Positions 1 through 5,729 of a stretch of 11,594 bases of DNA are shown piece by piece. Source of the stretch: Syntrophorhabdus sp. (GTDB lineage Bacteria; Desulfobacterota; BSN033; UBA1163); NCBI GenBank assembly GCA_020724025.1, contig DYHU01000007.1:18470-30063 (forward strand), written 5' to 3'. The notes below the pieces were generated by a model. It had not been told where the DNA came from. It was given only the letters and a program-made list of their open reading frames with translations, and searched no databases. Each line of letters opens with the position of its first letter. The stretch's first letter is position 1. The position numbers were made by a program, and so were the translations under genes.

Positions 1-161
1 GCCGCGCTTCCCCCATTTCCGAAGAAGAAGAGTTTGTTGCCCGCCTCGAAACAATGGGAGATCAGTTTGATCGCATCGAGGAGCCTGTAGAGGTTCTCCT
101 TCAGGAAACGGTTTTTGACCTCGGCGCTTTCCTTGAATCTCTTCTGGATGATATTTTCCAT
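1..161 (-). CDS. gmhA: Phosphoheptose isomerase (D-sedoheptulose-7-phosphate isomerase), N-terminal part
   Basis: Only the first 53 codons are inside the window; the gene reads off the left edge. The translation begins MENIIQKRFKESAE and ends in FFFGNGGSAA, the phosphate-binding glycine-rich loop that opens the SIS domain of GmhA (family pattern FxGNGGSAADAQH). GmhA converts sedoheptulose 7-phosphate to D-glycero-D-manno-heptose 7-phosphate in the cytoplasm, the first step towards ADP-heptose for the LPS inner core. The leading helix (about residues 1-40) fits the helical arm by which GmhA packs as a tetramer. It lies 52 bases downstream of the lipid A acyltransferase-like gene on the same strand, so an LPS operon is likely. 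No good Shine-Dalgarno precedes the ATG at 161. DiaA, a related SIS protein, is the main alternative. Confidence 0.85.
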   Translation of the reverse strand, partial: MENIIQKRFKESAEVKNRFLKENLYRLLDAIKLISHCFEAGNKLFFFGNGGSA

Positions 162-172
162 AATGTCAAAAT

Positions 173-199
173 ATTATACTTCATTTCCGGCCCTGTCAA
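173..199 (-). promoter_or_regulatory. Putative sigma70-type promoter of gmhA
   Basis: Reading the minus strand, TTGACA (199-194) is followed by TATAAT (178-173), both perfect consensus hexamers, with a short 15-base spacer. Shifting the -10 to TAATAT gives 17. The -10 lies only 11 bases from the gmhA ATG, so a transcript from here would be nearly leaderless, in keeping with the absent ribosome-binding site. It could be an internal promoter within an LPS operon, or chance in AT-rich sequence. Confidence 0.5.
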
Positions 200-209
200 G
201 GACACCTTT

Positions 210-271
210 CCCCTCACCCCAGTGGCATCCCGCCTGGCGGGATGGCCACCAGAGAGGGAGGGGGTGAGGGG
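210..271. repeat. Imperfect 62-base inverted repeat overlapping the 3' end of the acyltransferase gene
   Basis: Outer arms CCCCTCACCCC (210-220) and GGGGTGAGGGG (261-271) are perfect complements. Inner arms GTGGCATCCCGCC (222-234) and 236-249 pair with a single bulged G. The bases between 250 and 260 are unpaired purines. The element covers the stop codon (216-214) and the last codons of the minus-strand acyltransferase gene. It lies between that gene and gmhA, so it could act as a terminator or mRNA 3' stabiliser, or simply be a dispersed palindromic repeat. No T-run follows on the minus strand, so a classic intrinsic terminator is unlikely. Confidence 0.75.
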
Positions 272-1182
272 GGGATTTTCCAGCGACGGTTGAGCCATGT
301 CCACTGGCCGGGGTATTGCCTCACCGTATCTTCAATCACCCGGGTAAATTTCACTGTCAGAGTCTCTATATCCTTCTCCAGATGGGGTGTTCTCTCTATG
401 GCGATGGGAGGGCCGATGACAAGTCTCCGGGGAATTCCGCCATCTCTCAGAATGAACATCGGTAAAATCGGGGCGCCCGTCTTCAGGGAGAGGATAGCCG
501 GGCCCGCCGGGGTGAAGGCGACCTGTCCGAAAAAGGGAGTGGGGATGCCTCCACGCCTCTGTTGCTCATCCGCGATGAGATAGAGAATCTCATTGCGGCG
601 GAGGCAGTTCAAAGATTTTTTAAGGGATGAGATGATGGGTTTTAGAGGAAATGGGTTCTGTCCCAGACTTCGTTGAAAGTCCCCCAGCCTCTTCCAGAGT
701 TTTGGGTAATTGCCTTCATTGAACATCAGATTGAATCGATATCCCTCCAGAGAGAGCCTTGTCCCTACTAATGTGAATGGCCCCAGATGGATGCCGAGGG
801 CGATGACTCCTTTTCCCTGAGCGAGGGCCGATCTTAGATATTCCTCTCCCGAGATATCGATTTTAAGAAGAAATTGCTCAAAAGGATGGACACAGGCATA
901 AACCGATTCCAAAGGGGTCAGTGTAAAATTAAAAAAGACTTCCCTGGCGAGATTGGCAATCTCCTCAGAATTTTTTTCTTTTCCAAAGGCAATGGTGAGA
1001 TTTTGGATCACCCTTTCCCTGTACTTTTTAATCAGGTAGAAAACAGTGGTTCCCAGGAACTTTGAGATAGGGAGGAGAGCATCGGATGGTAAACGACGAA
1101 GGAGGATGATCATGCAGGTCAGGAGACCATTGATCAGGACATCGCCAACACGATGCCATATTTTTGAACCACTCTTCTTCAT
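214..1182 (-). CDS. LpxL/HtrB-family lipid A (lysophospholipid) acyltransferase-like protein with altered HX4(D/E) motif
   Basis: A 322-residue protein counted from ATG 1182; a TTG at 1197 would add five residues, but neither start has a convincing ribosome-binding site. An N-terminal hydrophobic anchor (about 15-50) is followed by the acyltransferase domain. The catalytic histidine block reads GVIALGIHLGPFTLVG, with His132 and, four residues on, Thr137 where the family has Asp/Glu. Other family marks are present: ADEQQRRGG (204-212), FFG (217-219), TPAGPAILSLKTGAPILP, and the terminal QWTWLNRRWK (293-302). Family members add a secondary acyl chain to lipid A at the inner membrane. The last 20 residues (PPSPPPSLVAIPPG...) are encoded by a palindromic repeat. 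gmhA follows 52 bases downstream, supporting an LPS role. The missing acidic residue leaves open another acyl acceptor or an inactive enzyme. Confidence 0.8.
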   Translation of the reverse strand: MKKSGSKIWHRVGDVLINGLLTCMIILLRRLPSDALLPISKFLGTTVFYLIKKYRERVIQNLTIAFGKEKNSEEIANLAREVFFNFTLTPLESVYACVHPFEQFLLKIDISGEEYLRSALAQGKGVIALGIHLGPFTLVGTRLSLEGYRFNLMFNEGNYPKLWKRLGDFQRSLGQNPFPLKPIISSLKKSLNCLRRNEILYLIADEQQRRGGIPTPFFGQVAFTPAGPAILSLKTGAPILPMFILRDGGIPRRLVIGPPIAIERTPHLEKDIETLTVKFTRVIEDTVRQYPGQWTWLNRRWKIPPSPPPSLVAIPPGGMPLG

Positions 1183-1220
1183 GAGATGCCGTGACAAGAA
1201 CCGATTTCAATCTCCCATCA

Positions 1221-1249
1221 ACCATAGAAGATTTCCATCAGAATTTCAA
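1221..1249 (-). promoter_or_regulatory. Putative promoter of the acyltransferase-gmhA operon
   Basis: On the minus strand TTGAAA (1249-1244) and TATGGT (1226-1221) are separated by exactly 17 bases. They match the sigma70 consensus at five and four of six positions. A start near 1214 would give a leader of about 30 bases before ATG 1182. This is a motif match only. Confidence 0.4.
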
Positions 1250-1337
1250 CAGATATCGCTTTGGATCTGCTCTCGAGAACATTGATCTTGAGGACCAATT
1301 TGATTATTATTATCTAAATTGAGCGATTTTTCGTTAT

Positions 1338-1553
1338 TAATTAGAGTCTGTTTATAAATTCCGTTATTCCGTCATACCGGACTTGAGGAGCCTGCCCCGT
1401 ACTTGATACGGGGGCATCCAGGGGCCATCCCGACGAAAGTCGGGAACCATCTCAAAGACTGGGTCCCGGTTTTCACCGGGAACCCTGGATTCCGGCTTTC
1501 GCCGGAATGACGACCTTTTTGGAAACCGTTAGTTTATAAACAGACACTAATTA
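1338..1553. mobile_element. Inner MITE-like element with 21-base terminal inverted repeats
   Basis: The left end (1338-1358, beginning TAATTAGAGTCTGTTTATA) and the right end (1533-1553, ending CAGACACTAATTA) are reverse complements over 21 bases with one mismatch (A against T inside GAGTC/GACAC). The 216-base element contains no gene, only four or five short hairpins. It sits inside the outer inverted repeat. The TAATTA at each tip may be target sequence or part of the terminal repeat. Short length, terminal inverted repeats and lack of coding sequence fit a MITE mobilised in trans; no transposase is in this window. Confidence 0.6.
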
Positions 1554-1666
1554 CATGAAAGATACTGGATTCCTGCTGGAGTTTATCCCGTACTTTGTTA
1601 TGGGGCAGGAATGACGACTATCGACCACTGAATAAAAATGTCATTCCCGTGAAAACGGGAATCCAG
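1371..1666. repeat. Cluster of four GTCATTCC...GGAATCCAG palindromic repeat units (REP/BIME-like)
   Basis: Four units share the same ends, GTCATnCC and ATCCAG, around different hairpins. They lie at 1371-1420 (forward), 1485-1511 (reverse), 1565-1614 (reverse) and 1640-1666 (forward). Perfect hairpins are visible at 1428-1445 (TCCCGAC gaaa GTCGGGA), 1464-1481 (TCCCGGT tttc ACCGGGA), 1490-1507 (TTCCGGC tttc GCCGGAA) and 1644-1661 (TTCCCGT gaaa ACGGGAA). The stem sequence varies while complementarity is kept, so the structure appears to be what is conserved. From general knowledge such units are dispersed in many Desulfobacterota genomes; their function is not settled. Confidence 0.75.
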
Positions 1667-1740
1667 AAGGCTTTATCTTTTAAAATAGTATCAAGAATCG
1701 CTCAATTTAGGTATTATTTTCTATTCCAGAATAATATTCT

Positions 1741-3798
1741 ATGAAAAAGGAGCCTATGCTCAGATCGAGAGTTGAGAAGGTTTCAAGTTATTTTTCCATC
1801 TTGCTCCAGCGCATCGCCTCTTCGGGCAGGTCCTCCCTTGCCTTTTTCATTTGTGCGCTGGTTTTGATCCTCCTCTACAGGGTCCAACTCACATGGGCTC
1901 TTTTCACCCATTCAATCAGACCCTTTGATTTCAACCCCTCAGCCCATCCCATATGGTTTATGGTGAGGTATTTCCCTTATGATCTTGCCCTCCTTTTTAT
2001 CTGTTTCCTGCTCTCGTGGCTGGTTTCTCATGTTTCCATCCTCGTGAAGAAAAGACAAATCCGAATGTTTTTTACCATTTCGGGATTCATTCTTTTACAT
2101 CCCTTTCTCATCTCTCTCTTTCTCATCCATGGGGGCCACACACGCCTTCTCTTCGAGGCTCAGACAGGACTGAGCTATTTCGTCATCCAGGAGCTCTTCC
2201 TCAATGTCCCGTTCGTTGAACTCGTTAAATTCGTTGATTGGAAGGATGGGTTATTCTTACTGATTCCCATCGGACTTTTCTGGGGAGTCCTGCTCCTGCG
2301 GCTCGCCTTCAGGGTGAGGATATTCAAGGCGTCCATTGGGTTGATTATTCTTCTTTCCCTCTTTTCCATCATCGGGATGAGTTCAAAAAGGGGCGATCTT
2401 CCTGCTGAAATCCGGCTAAACCCGGCCATCTTTCTTCTTTCCGATATTGCTGAACAGGGAATATTTAAGACTTCTCCTGGGGACGGATATATCAAAATAG
2501 TTAAGGAAGGTGAGCTGAGTATTCAGCCCAGCGGGATGGATTACCGGGATCAAGTTAAACCGCTAAAGTTCCTTCCCCCCAAAAAAGACCATCCGTGGAA
2601 TATCGTTTTCTTCATCATGGAGTCCGTGGGCAGCCGGTATATCTTTGATACGGACCAAGGCCATCCCATGCCCATGCCCTTTCTGCACGGATTGGCAAAG
2701 GAGAGCTGGCATCTGAAGAAACACTATACCTCGTCAAACATCAGCACGAAGGCAATTTTCTCGTTGCTCAGCGGAGTTTACGATTTCTTCCATCAGGAGA
2801 CCTTTGGGGCCCGTCCGGATGCCAGTGTCCCGTCCCTCCATAACTTCCTGACCAAGGATTACGAAAGTTTTCTGGTCACGCCTTCCCCCATCCAGTGGTA
2901 TTTCCCAACGGCCTTTGTAAAAAATAGCGGGCTCACGGAGATGCACCACTTCGAAAACTTAAACCTTAAGGCAAGGGAGGAAAAACATTCCCTCGGCCGT
3001 TATGTCGGGAGGGATGAGGTTCAGACCATCGACTTTTTCAACCGGAGAATCCGACAAGCAAGGGAGCCTTTTTTAGGCATCTATCTCAGTTTTACCGCCC
3101 ATCTCCCTTATTTTGATTACGGGCCGGATTACCGTATCGTCAATCCGGATGAGCGTATGATCAGCCGTTATTACAATAACCTCAACCTCCTGGACAACAT
3201 GTTAAAGCGTGTCTATGAGAATCTAAAAAAAGAGGGATTGCTGGAACGGACGATCTTCGTCATCGTGGGGGATCACGGGCAAGCCTTCGGCCAACACCAT
3301 TCCGATAACTATATGCACCACCGGTACAGTTATAATGAAAATCTGGAAACGCCCGTGATCATTTATCAGCCCGCCCTTTTTAAACCGAGGGCCTTTGAGG
3401 TTCCGACAAGCCATGTCGATATCCTGCCCACCCTTTTAGATGCGATGAGGATTCCTTATTCTCCTGAGCTCATGGACGGGGAATCCCTGTTTCATCATCG
3501 GTTAAGCCGGAAATATATATTCGTTTACGGGCATGAAGGGACGATTTCAGCCATCGACCGGCAGTGGATTAAAGTTCAATACTCTTTCAAAAAGAAGAGA
3601 TGCTGGACCTTCAACTTAAAAGCCGACCCGGATGAGAAACATCCTCTTGACTGCTCCTCCTACGGAGGCCAGCTTGAAGCCTTACGGAGGTTTACGGGTT
3701 TTCACGATGCAAGTCTCGTCAGATATAATGAGTCAATAAAGGAGAAGAAAAAGGTATCCGAAGTGCCTGCGCCCCGGTTGGCCAAAGAATCCCCTTGA
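1741..3798 (+). CDS. Membrane-anchored sulfatase-fold (LtaS-like) phosphoglycerol/phosphoethanolamine transferase
   Basis: A 685-residue alkaline-phosphatase-superfamily protein. Five likely membrane helices lie at about 33-51, 80-98, 109-130, 170-189 and 197-213, followed by a linker and an extracytoplasmic catalytic domain from about 285. Metal-site features are visible: FIMES (Glu294), a Ser/Thr-rich nucleophile region NISTKAIFSLLSG (Thr336 or Ser335 the likely nucleophile), VGDHG (Asp511, His512), GQHH (519-520) and SHVDILPTLLD (His558). The five-helix plus sulfatase layout is that of LtaS, OpgB and EptA relatives, which move phosphoglycerol or phosphoethanolamine onto lipids or glycans in the periplasm. 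Acceptor and donor cannot be read from the sequence. ATG 1741 has no ribosome-binding site; ATG 1756 follows AAGGAG at only three bases. The C-terminal 30 residues are charged and probably disordered. A true sulfatase is less likely because the Cys/Ser-x-Pro-Ser-Arg signature is absent. Confidence 0.8.
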   Translation: MKKEPMLRSRVEKVSSYFSILLQRIASSGRSSLAFFICALVLILLYRVQLTWALFTHSIRPFDFNPSAHPIWFMVRYFPYDLALLFICFLLSWLVSHVSILVKKRQIRMFFTISGFILLHPFLISLFLIHGGHTRLLFEAQTGLSYFVIQELFLNVPFVELVKFVDWKDGLFLLIPIGLFWGVLLLRLAFRVRIFKASIGLIILLSLFSIIGMSSKRGDLPAEIRLNPAIFLLSDIAEQGIFKTSPGDGYIKIVKEGELSIQPSGMDYRDQVKPLKFLPPKKDHPWNIVFFIMESVGSRYIFDTDQGHPMPMPFLHGLAKESWHLKKHYTSSNISTKAIFSLLSGVYDFFHQETFGARPDASVPSLHNFLTKDYESFLVTPSPIQWYFPTAFVKNSGLTEMHHFENLNLKAREEKHSLGRYVGRDEVQTIDFFNRRIRQAREPFLGIYLSFTAHLPYFDYGPDYRIVNPDERMISRYYNNLNLLDNMLKRVYENLKKEGLLERTIFVIVGDHGQAFGQHHSDNYMHHRYSYNENLETPVIIYQPALFKPRAFEVPTSHVDILPTLLDAMRIPYSPELMDGESLFHHRLSRKYIFVYGHEGTISAIDRQWIKVQYSFKKKRCWTFNLKADPDEKHPLDCSSYGGQLEALRRFTGFHDASLVRYNESIKEKKKVSEVPAPRLAKESP

Positions 3799-3822
3799 CA
3801 TATGCCCCATATTTGGTACAAC
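3795..3822 (+). promoter_or_regulatory. Putative promoter/operator of the HigB-HigA module, overlapping the upstream stop codon
   Basis: TTGACA (3795-3800) is a perfect -35 and shares bases with the TGA stop (3796-3798) of the preceding gene. After 16 bases comes TACAAC (3817-3822), a four-of-six -10. The spacer holds the near-palindrome CCCCATATTTGG (3805-3816), a plausible operator for the antitoxin. The start point would be close to the toxin ATG at 3832, so the leader would be very short. Confidence 0.45.
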
Positions 3823-3831
3823 CGATTCCGA

Positions 3832-4188
3832 ATGGTTGATATTTCATTTGTTCTGAACGTCGTATTTTATCGCTCCGAGTCTGGCAATGAGCCGGTCAGG
3901 GAATGGCGCAAAGAACTTCCGAGAGAGGATAGACGACAGATAGGCGAAGACATTAAAACTGTGCAAATAGGATGGCCTCTTGGGATGCCGCTGACAAGGA
4001 AGATTGACAGGGATTTATGGTAAGTTCGTACTGCATTGGAAAGTGGTATTGCGAGAGTATTTTTCACGGTGGACAGAGAATACATGATCTTACTGCATGG
4101 ATTCATAAAAAAATCTCGGAAGACACCGCAAAATGAACTTAAGACAGCACTGACTCGTCTTGGAAATTATAAGAGAGGCAAGAAATGA
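3832..4188 (+). pseudogene. HigB/RelE-type (phage Gp49-like) toxin interrupted by an in-frame TAA
   Basis: The first 63 codons read MVDISFVLNVVFYRSESG...PLTRKIDRDLW, then TAA at 4021-4023. With no change of frame the reading continues for 54 more codons (VRTALESGIARVFFTV...LLHGFIKKSRKTP...) to TGA at 4186-4188. Together the two halves give a full Gp49-like/HigB toxin of about 118 residues. In the family the residue after DLW is normally Glu, so a single GAA-to-TAA change explains the break. HigB toxins are ribosome-dependent mRNA endonucleases. The lost half includes the GFIKKS..TP block near the active site, so the short product should be inactive. The downstream antitoxin overlaps the final stop by four bases (ATGA), as in intact operons. 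An earlier ATG at 3802 is possible but lies within the promoter. Confidence 0.8.
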
Positions 4189-4466
4189 AAAACAAACATT
4201 TGGGTTCCAGTTTCGATGGTTTATTTGAGGAAGAAGGTCTGCGGGCGGAAACGGAAGCCGCAGCAATTAAGAGAGTCATCGCTTATCAGATTGGAATGGA
4301 GATGAAAAGGGCAAAACTGACAAAATCTGCTATGGCAGAGAAAATGCGTACCAGCCGTTCTGCGTTGGACAGGCTGCTTGATCCTGCCAATGTCTCCAAT
4401 ACGTTGCAGACGATCGAGAAAGCGGCTCTTGCCTTGGGAAAGAACCTTAAAATTAAACTGGCCTAA
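4185..4466 (+). CDS. HigA-type XRE-family helix-turn-helix antitoxin
   Basis: A 93-residue protein with an N-terminal toxin-binding stretch (1-40) and a Cro/C1-type HTH at about 46-67 (TKSAMAEKMRTSRSALDRLL, followed by DP). The tail TLQTIEKAALALGKNLKIKL is typical of antitoxins paired with Gp49-like HigB toxins. It would bind and neutralise the toxin and repress the operon promoter. GAGG lies about 8 bases before the ATG. Its start codon overlaps the toxin stop (ATGA). The reading frame is intact although the toxin is broken, so it may persist as a stand-alone repressor or protect against related toxins. Confidence 0.85.
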   Translation: MKNKHLGSSFDGLFEEEGLRAETEAAAIKRVIAYQIGMEMKRAKLTKSAMAEKMRTSRSALDRLLDPANVSNTLQTIEKAALALGKNLKIKLA

Positions 4467-4517
4467 CACCGGCCCCGAATCTGAAACTCGATCTTCTTGT
4501 CCATCGCTACTCGTGCC

Positions 4518-5363
4518 ATGAAGACATTTGTTTCTGACCTAAAGCAGCACTGGGATGATCGACCATTCATATGGAGCGAGTTCAGAGAAGGTTTTGCGAA
4601 GCAAGTCCGTTTCCCTACAAATGCTAAAATCCTCGTATTCGGTCCCCATCCCGATGACCCTGAAAGCGTCTCCATCACCTGCAGAATCTTGATGCGTTTG
4701 GGTTGCGATATCTGGGCTACGATTGTGACCATGAGCCCATCTGGTGTGGAGGATGAGTACGCCCAAAGACGGCAGAATAACGACTCTATTGATTTAGAGA
4801 AAAAAAAGATTGACATCCGGCGAAGAGAGCAGACCTTGGCAATCGAGAGGTTTGGATTGTCCCTGGATAGACTTACCTTCCTTTGTATAGAGGAAAACAA
4901 GGGGCTCGATGTTCCTCATAACTCAGCCAAGATGAGGGACCATCTCCTGTCCGTGGCGCCGGATATTGTCATCATGCCTATCGGTAAAGATCCGAATCAG
5001 ACACACGCACGCGTCTATCAGGTTTTTCGGGAAAATGCCAAAGACCTTACGCTCAAGAAAGAAAAACCCGTTGTCGCTTTATATAACGAAGATCCAAAAA
5101 CTCTTGAGATACGTCATGACCTGTTTGTCCTTTTTGGTGAAGAAAGTGCAGACTGGAAAAGGGTATTGCTGAGGATCCACCATTCTCAACACCAGAGAAA
5201 TATGAACAGTCGCGGTATGGGTTTCGATGAACGCATTCTCCATATGAACAATTTGAGTTATAAACGTCTTCAGAAAATGTTGCCCAATGCGGATAGTCCG
5301 GCCAAATATGCAGAGGTATTTGAAATAGAGTTATTTGATTTTCCCCCTCTAAGGGCTAAATAA
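4518..5363 (+). CDS. PIG-L/LmbE-family deacetylase
   Basis: A 281-residue protein from ATG 4518; a TTG at 4497 would add seven residues, and neither start has a ribosome-binding site. The zinc-binding signature is GPHPDDPE (42-49: His44, Asp46 catalytic base, Asp47) and a downstream ligand His163 sits in PNQTHARV. A late HHSQHQRN block (221-228) matches the H-x-SQ motif of the family. PIG-L enzymes remove N-acetyl groups from sugar conjugates such as GlcNAc-inositol, diacetylchitobiose or antibiotic intermediates. The usual glycine-rich stretch after HPDDE is replaced by SVSITCRIL, and about 35 residues precede the motif, so this is a divergent subfamily. It begins 51 bases after the antitoxin and stands 75 bases before the acyl carrier protein gene on the same strand. 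The substrate is unknown; an amino-sugar or an acyl-amide in the adjacent pathway is the natural guess. Confidence 0.8.
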   Translation: MKTFVSDLKQHWDDRPFIWSEFREGFAKQVRFPTNAKILVFGPHPDDPESVSITCRILMRLGCDIWATIVTMSPSGVEDEYAQRRQNNDSIDLEKKKIDIRRREQTLAIERFGLSLDRLTFLCIEENKGLDVPHNSAKMRDHLLSVAPDIVIMPIGKDPNQTHARVYQVFRENAKDLTLKKEKPVVALYNEDPKTLEIRHDLFVLFGEESADWKRVLLRIHHSQHQRNMNSRGMGFDERILHMNNLSYKRLQKMLPNADSPAKYAEVFEIELFDFPPLRAK

Positions 5364-5438
5364 TAGTTAAGTGCAGGAGCATGATATTTGTGGCCGGATA
5401 TGTTAAAATTCGAACCCAAAAAATGGGAAAGGTGCACG

Positions 5439-5681
5439 ATGACCCTCTACGAAGAAATTAAGGAAATGATTAAGGCTGAACTTGCCCTGGACGATGAAGT
5501 CGTCGTACCCGAAGCCCACCTGCAAGATGATCTGGGAGCTGACTCCCTGGGACTTCTGAGTCTGGCTGAGGCCATTGATATACGTTACGGCTTACAGCTG
5601 CAGGGCGATGACCTTGCGGATATTCCTAATGTGGGAGAACTCGTGAAATTGGTAGAATCAAAAATCGCTTTAAAGTCCTAA
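5439..5681 (+). CDS. Acyl carrier protein (non-housekeeping type)
   Basis: An 80-residue, acidic, all-helical protein with the phosphopantetheine attachment motif GADSLGLLSLAEAID; Ser36 would carry the prosthetic group. Length and helix layout match a discrete acyl carrier protein, but DSLGLL differs from the DSLDxVEL of fatty-acid AcpP, and no fabD/fabG/fabF genes are near. It is therefore probably a dedicated carrier. ATG 5439 follows AAAGGTG (5428-5434) at a suitable distance; a TTG at 5388 would add a 17-residue non-homologous tail and is not preferred. The next gene, an AMP-forming ligase, starts 48 bases on, suggesting that the ligase product, or an acyl group from it, ends up on this carrier. 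Confidence 0.88.
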   Translation: MTLYEEIKEMIKAELALDDEVVVPEAHLQDDLGADSLGLLSLAEAIDIRYGLQLQGDDLADIPNVGELVKLVESKIALKS

Positions 5682-5729
5682 CCCGATTTTTTCTAATCCA
5701 TCGTGAATTCTCATTAAAGGAGATCGTGC

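Larger units (their letters stand above)
1314..1710. repeat. Outer inverted repeat enclosing a 397-base insertion-like block
   Basis: CTAAATTGAGCGATT at 1314-1328 recurs as its exact reverse complement at 1696-1710. Similarity continues for a few bases on both sides (ATTnTT inward, AT-rich outward). The two copies bracket the whole repeat-filled part of the divergent intergenic region between the acyltransferase gene (minus) and the sulfatase-fold transferase (plus). No open reading frame of note lies inside. It may be the ends of a non-autonomous mobile element (MITE) or a very long-range hairpin. No clear target duplication is visible. Confidence 0.65.

Noticed and set aside
1371..1666. Repeated hairpins as a CRISPR array
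   Set aside because: Units differ in length and stem sequence, alternate in orientation and have irregular spacing; there are no uniform spacers and no cas genes.
4221..4900. Minus-strand open frames opposite the antitoxin and deacetylase genes
   Set aside because: They are antisense shadows of genes with clear family motifs, and their translations show no recognisable domain.
5388..5438. Upstream TTG start (5388) giving the acyl carrier protein an N-terminal 17-residue extension
   Set aside because: The extra residues do not resemble any carrier protein, while ATG 5439 has a purine-rich ribosome-binding site and gives the normal length.
5381..5461. 26-codon leader frame (ATG 5381) before the acyl carrier protein gene
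   Set aside because: The GGAG is only one base or so from the ATG and the peptide has no repeated residues or stem-loop context suggesting an attenuator.
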